DNA of 64,000 nucleotides from Caldilineaceae bacterium (lineage in GTDB: Bacteria > Chloroflexota > Anaerolineae > Caldilineales > Caldilineaceae): contig OY282376.1 of NCBI GenBank assembly GCA_958295845.1, forward strand, positions 1,377,022-1,441,021. The letters are read 5' to 3'. Of the stretch, positions 61,890-64,000 are shown in pieces. Each line of letters starts with the position of its first letter. Positions within the stretch are counted from its first letter, which is position 1. A model generated the notes under the pieces. That model made no database searches and had not been told where the DNA came from. It saw only the letters and a list, made by a program, of their open reading frames with translations. The translations under genes were made by a program, and so were the position numbers.

Positions 61890-62990
61890 TTAGAAGTGCC
61901 CTTCATCCCGTAGCATATAGAGCTGCGATGAACGGTCCACCAACGGCAGCTCCACCGGCCGGTTCCCCTGCCGCTGTGACTCGTAAATGGCCATCACCAT
62001 CTCCAGCGAGGCCACCCCGTCCTCCCCGTTCGAGCTCGGCTCGCCCCCGTCCTCGATGCAGCGCACCAGCTCCTCGACCGACAGTTGGATTGAGCTCGCC
62101 TCCTCAACTGCCGGAAAAGGTTGCGGTTCAAGCGTATACCACTCGATGCGCGAGTCCGGCTCATTCAGGCGGTCGGTCGTATCGACTCCCAGCAACCACT
62201 GGTTGCCCGCATACTCCAGGCTGATGACGCCGTCGGTACCTTGCAGCTCAAGTCCGAATCGAGCATAGCGGGTCAACTCATTCGCCATACTGACCGCGCT
62301 CACCCCCGAATGGAAATTGAAGATCGCATCGCTGATGTCCTCCACCCGAAACTCGTCGCGGTGACGCCGGTGCGCCGTGCCGACGACCGATTTAGCGTCG
62401 CCCGCATAGATGCGGAAGAGGTCAAACGTGTGCACCGCATCATGGATCAGAGGACCCTCCTCGTCCGCCGTCCAAGCCGGGAACGGCTTGACCCCCTGGC
62501 AGATGCCCAGCATCGAAATCAACTCCCCGATCGCGCCCTCATCCAGCATCTCCTTCGCCTTGATGAAAGCCGGGTTCCAGCGCCGCGAATGATTCACCGA
62601 CAGCACGCACCCCGTGCGCCGGCAGGCCGCCACAATCGCGTCGCCGTCTTCCAGGCTCAGCGCCAGCGGCTTCTCACACAAAATACCCTTCGCGCCGTTC
62701 TCGACCGCAACCTCGACGATATCCCGGTGCAGCCCCGGATGCGTCGCCACACACACAATGTCCAGCTTCTCCTTTTCCAACATCTGCCGGTAGTCCAGGT
62801 AGAGCGCGTCCACATCCCACATCCGCCCAAACACCTGCAGATGCTCGTTCCCCCGGCTCGCCCCAGCCACAAGTTCCGTCTGCGCACACACCGCCACTCC
62901 GCCCGCATGCGTAAGCGGCGTCGGCGGGTCCGTCTCCCAAAGAGTCCCAATCCGGCCGCATCCGACCAATCCGGCGCGATATGTATTCAT
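61890..62990 (-). CDS. Gfo/Idh/MocA family oxidoreductase
   Basis: 366 aa from ATG 62988-62990 with AAAGGAAAC upstream. The Rossmann motif is GLVGCGRIGTLWE, ILCEKPLALS is the conserved EKP block, and NHSRRWNPAFIKAKEML is the substrate-binding region. Probably an NAD(P)-dependent sugar or inositol dehydrogenase; substrate unknown. First gene of a unit with the propeller gene at 60377 and perhaps the SDR at 59359. Confidence 0.93.
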   Translation of the reverse strand: MNTYRAGLVGCGRIGTLWETDPPTPLTHAGGVAVCAQTELVAGASRGNEHLQVFGRMWDVDALYLDYRQMLEKEKLDIVCVATHPGLHRDIVEVAVENGAKGILCEKPLALSLEDGDAIVAACRRTGCVLSVNHSRRWNPAFIKAKEMLDEGAIGELISMLGICQGVKPFPAWTADEEGPLIHDAVHTFDLFRIYAGDAKSVVGTAHRRHRDEFRVEDISDAIFNFHSGVSAVSMANELTRYARFGLELQGTDGVISLEYAGNQWLLGVDTTDRLNEPDSRIEWYTLEPQPFPAVEEASSIQLSVEELVRCIEDGGEPSSNGEDGVASLEMVMAIYESQRQGNRPVELPLVDRSSQLYMLRDEGHF

Positions 62991-63531
62991 ATGTTTCCTT
63001 TCTGTGGTCAACTTGCGAGGTGTCAATGGAGCGGATTCAGCGCCATTCCTTCAGCCTTATAAGGAGAGCCGCTCCTCTTCTACGTAAATGATTCTTAGCA
63101 ACTCTTGCCGCGAGTACTTCTCTAGCGAATCGACCCCATTCCGATTCCCTGCACTCAAGTCAGCTAGCCTTTACTTTGCCTGAGATTCACAGAAGTATTC
63201 AGCTGGTCTGAGATCATCCCTGACTTTGCCGCACGATGAGTCCCTGGCAACCCGCGTATTCCCTTGTACTTCTTTCCGCAGAATACGTCTTCCCGCAGAT
63301 AGTCGTTCTTGTCAGTTTCTGGCCACACAGGTGCCATCCTACCAATACTTGGCACCCGCGAGCAAGCGGCCTGTCTCGCCTGACTTTCAAAGTTCGGACA
63401 AGGCATCAGGCTGAGAAAGCTTCTCCCGAAGCATGTATTCTTAAGTAAGAAGTAACGACTAAGCCACAACCGAATTGCGAACTGAATGAGGCGCGTGAAG
63501 GCGTCTACTCTCTCCTGATTCTCTGTTTTTT

Positions 63532-63800
63532 GGGCGGTCGGGCCTTCGGCCCTCCCTTGTGCAGGGGCTGCGCCCCCGCAACGCCCCGCCCTCACTAGAC
63601 CACCGTGCTCATTCTTCCCCAGCATTGTGTCTAGTTGACAGTGACTTCCACCCCAACTCCTATCTCAGGCCCTTAACGCCCGCTGTTCTCCGTGTCCCTC
63701 CGCGGACAAAAGGTGTTGCCGTTGCAGTTCTCCGTGTTCCTCCGTGGCCCTTCGTGGTTAAAAGGTGTTGCCGTTGCAGTTCTCTGCCGCCCTCCATGGA
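63532..63800. repeat. Third copy of the palindromic element, then CCGTGGCCC repeats
   Basis: 63532-63660 repeats the core and tail seen at 9581 and 37168 (GGGCGGTC...TTCGGCC, GGGGC-TGC-GCCCC, TTCCCCAGCATTGTGTCTAG). 63680-63790 repeats the TCCGTGGCCCTTCGTGG motif twice with GTTGCCGTTGCAGTTCTC between copies. The rest of the 62991-63899 gap has no gene I can support. Confidence 0.8.
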
Positions 63801-63899
63801 TAGACTGAGTCTTGCCCCTGCATGTCCCGGTATAGGCGAAAGTCAGCCAGCCCTGCTTTGCACCATCAAGAGATCGCACACACTCCCAACACACCCCAA

Positions 63900-64000
63900 C
63901 TACACCCGCGTAATCCGCCGCCGGAACGGCCACCGGTACCGCAGCCTCTGCCGCTCGCTGTAACCCTCGTCACCCGGCATCGGCGCCTCAACCCGTCCAA
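63900..64000 (-). CDS. C-terminal end of an unknown protein, start beyond the window
   Basis: On the minus strand, one frame is open from the window edge to TAG at 63902-63900 and reads GRVEAPMPGDEGYSERQRL followed by an Arg-rich end. Basic and aromatic composition looks like a real C-terminus, but no family can be recognised from 33 residues. Confidence 0.45.
   Translation of the reverse strand, partial: GRVEAPMPGDEGYSERQRLRYRWPFRRRITRV

Overview
The window is high-GC bacterial chromosome and most resembles an uncultured Chloroflexota (Caldilinea/Anaerolinea-like) genome. This is inferred from gene content: a glyQ-glyS fusion, Rex, a Tat/lipoprotein sugar ABC importer, several enolase-superfamily dehydratases, M81 and phytanoyl-CoA dioxygenase families, and heptanucleotide tandem arrays between genes. 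No rRNA marker is present, so the assignment is tentative. Genes are dense, operons are common, and TTG/GTG starts with good ribosome binding sites are frequent.

Layout. 1-9265 is almost entirely minus strand. It holds a RidA / small protein / aminotransferase / RraA-like operon ending at a strong hairpin, a toxin-antitoxin pair whose toxin is broken, a cytochrome c lipoprotein with an M19 dipeptidase, and a threonine synthase / divergent GroEL-like chaperonin / beta-propeller operon. 9898-13929 is a three-gene ABC-2 exporter. 14322-20570 is mixed housekeeping: DUF433 protein, purM, crotonase, K+ channel, tRNA-Val, a GH-like lipoprotein and moaB. 21201-27245 is a six-gene sugar import and catabolism operon behind a clear sigma70-type promoter. 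27337-31991 encodes envelope proteins: a ScyD-type propeller fused to a GlcG/HbpS domain, a LysM-LysM-LysM-cytochrome c fusion, and a degenerate J-domain/SH3 membrane protein.

33120-43035 is a sugar-acid region. It has a KDPG aldolase-KDG kinase operon with three operator-like repeats at its promoter, an enolase-superfamily dehydratase, two near-twin extended SDRs plus a decayed third copy, and two near-twin enolase-superfamily proteins. A plausible route is SDR oxidation of a sugar, dehydration to a 2-keto-3-deoxy acid, phosphorylation, then aldol cleavage. A 180-bp tandem array and a heptamer array lie inside this region.

43097-57226 is core informational and envelope material: fused glycyl-tRNA synthetase, PhyH, SDR, rex with its own operator-like site, rsmG, Nudix, infA, rpsU, rpsA, and a DUF4129-DUF58-MoxR cluster. 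57553-62990 has tRNA-Arg, an M81 peptidase, an SDR, a GH32/43-like propeller and a Gfo/Idh oxidoreductase. 62991-64000 is repeats followed by the C-terminal end of a gene running off the window.

The most unusual items are the chaperonin that appears to lack the catalytic aspartate of GroEL, the LysM-cytochrome c fusion, the operator architecture upstream of the KDPG aldolase gene, and a family of heptamer and three-way-palindrome repeats scattered between genes.
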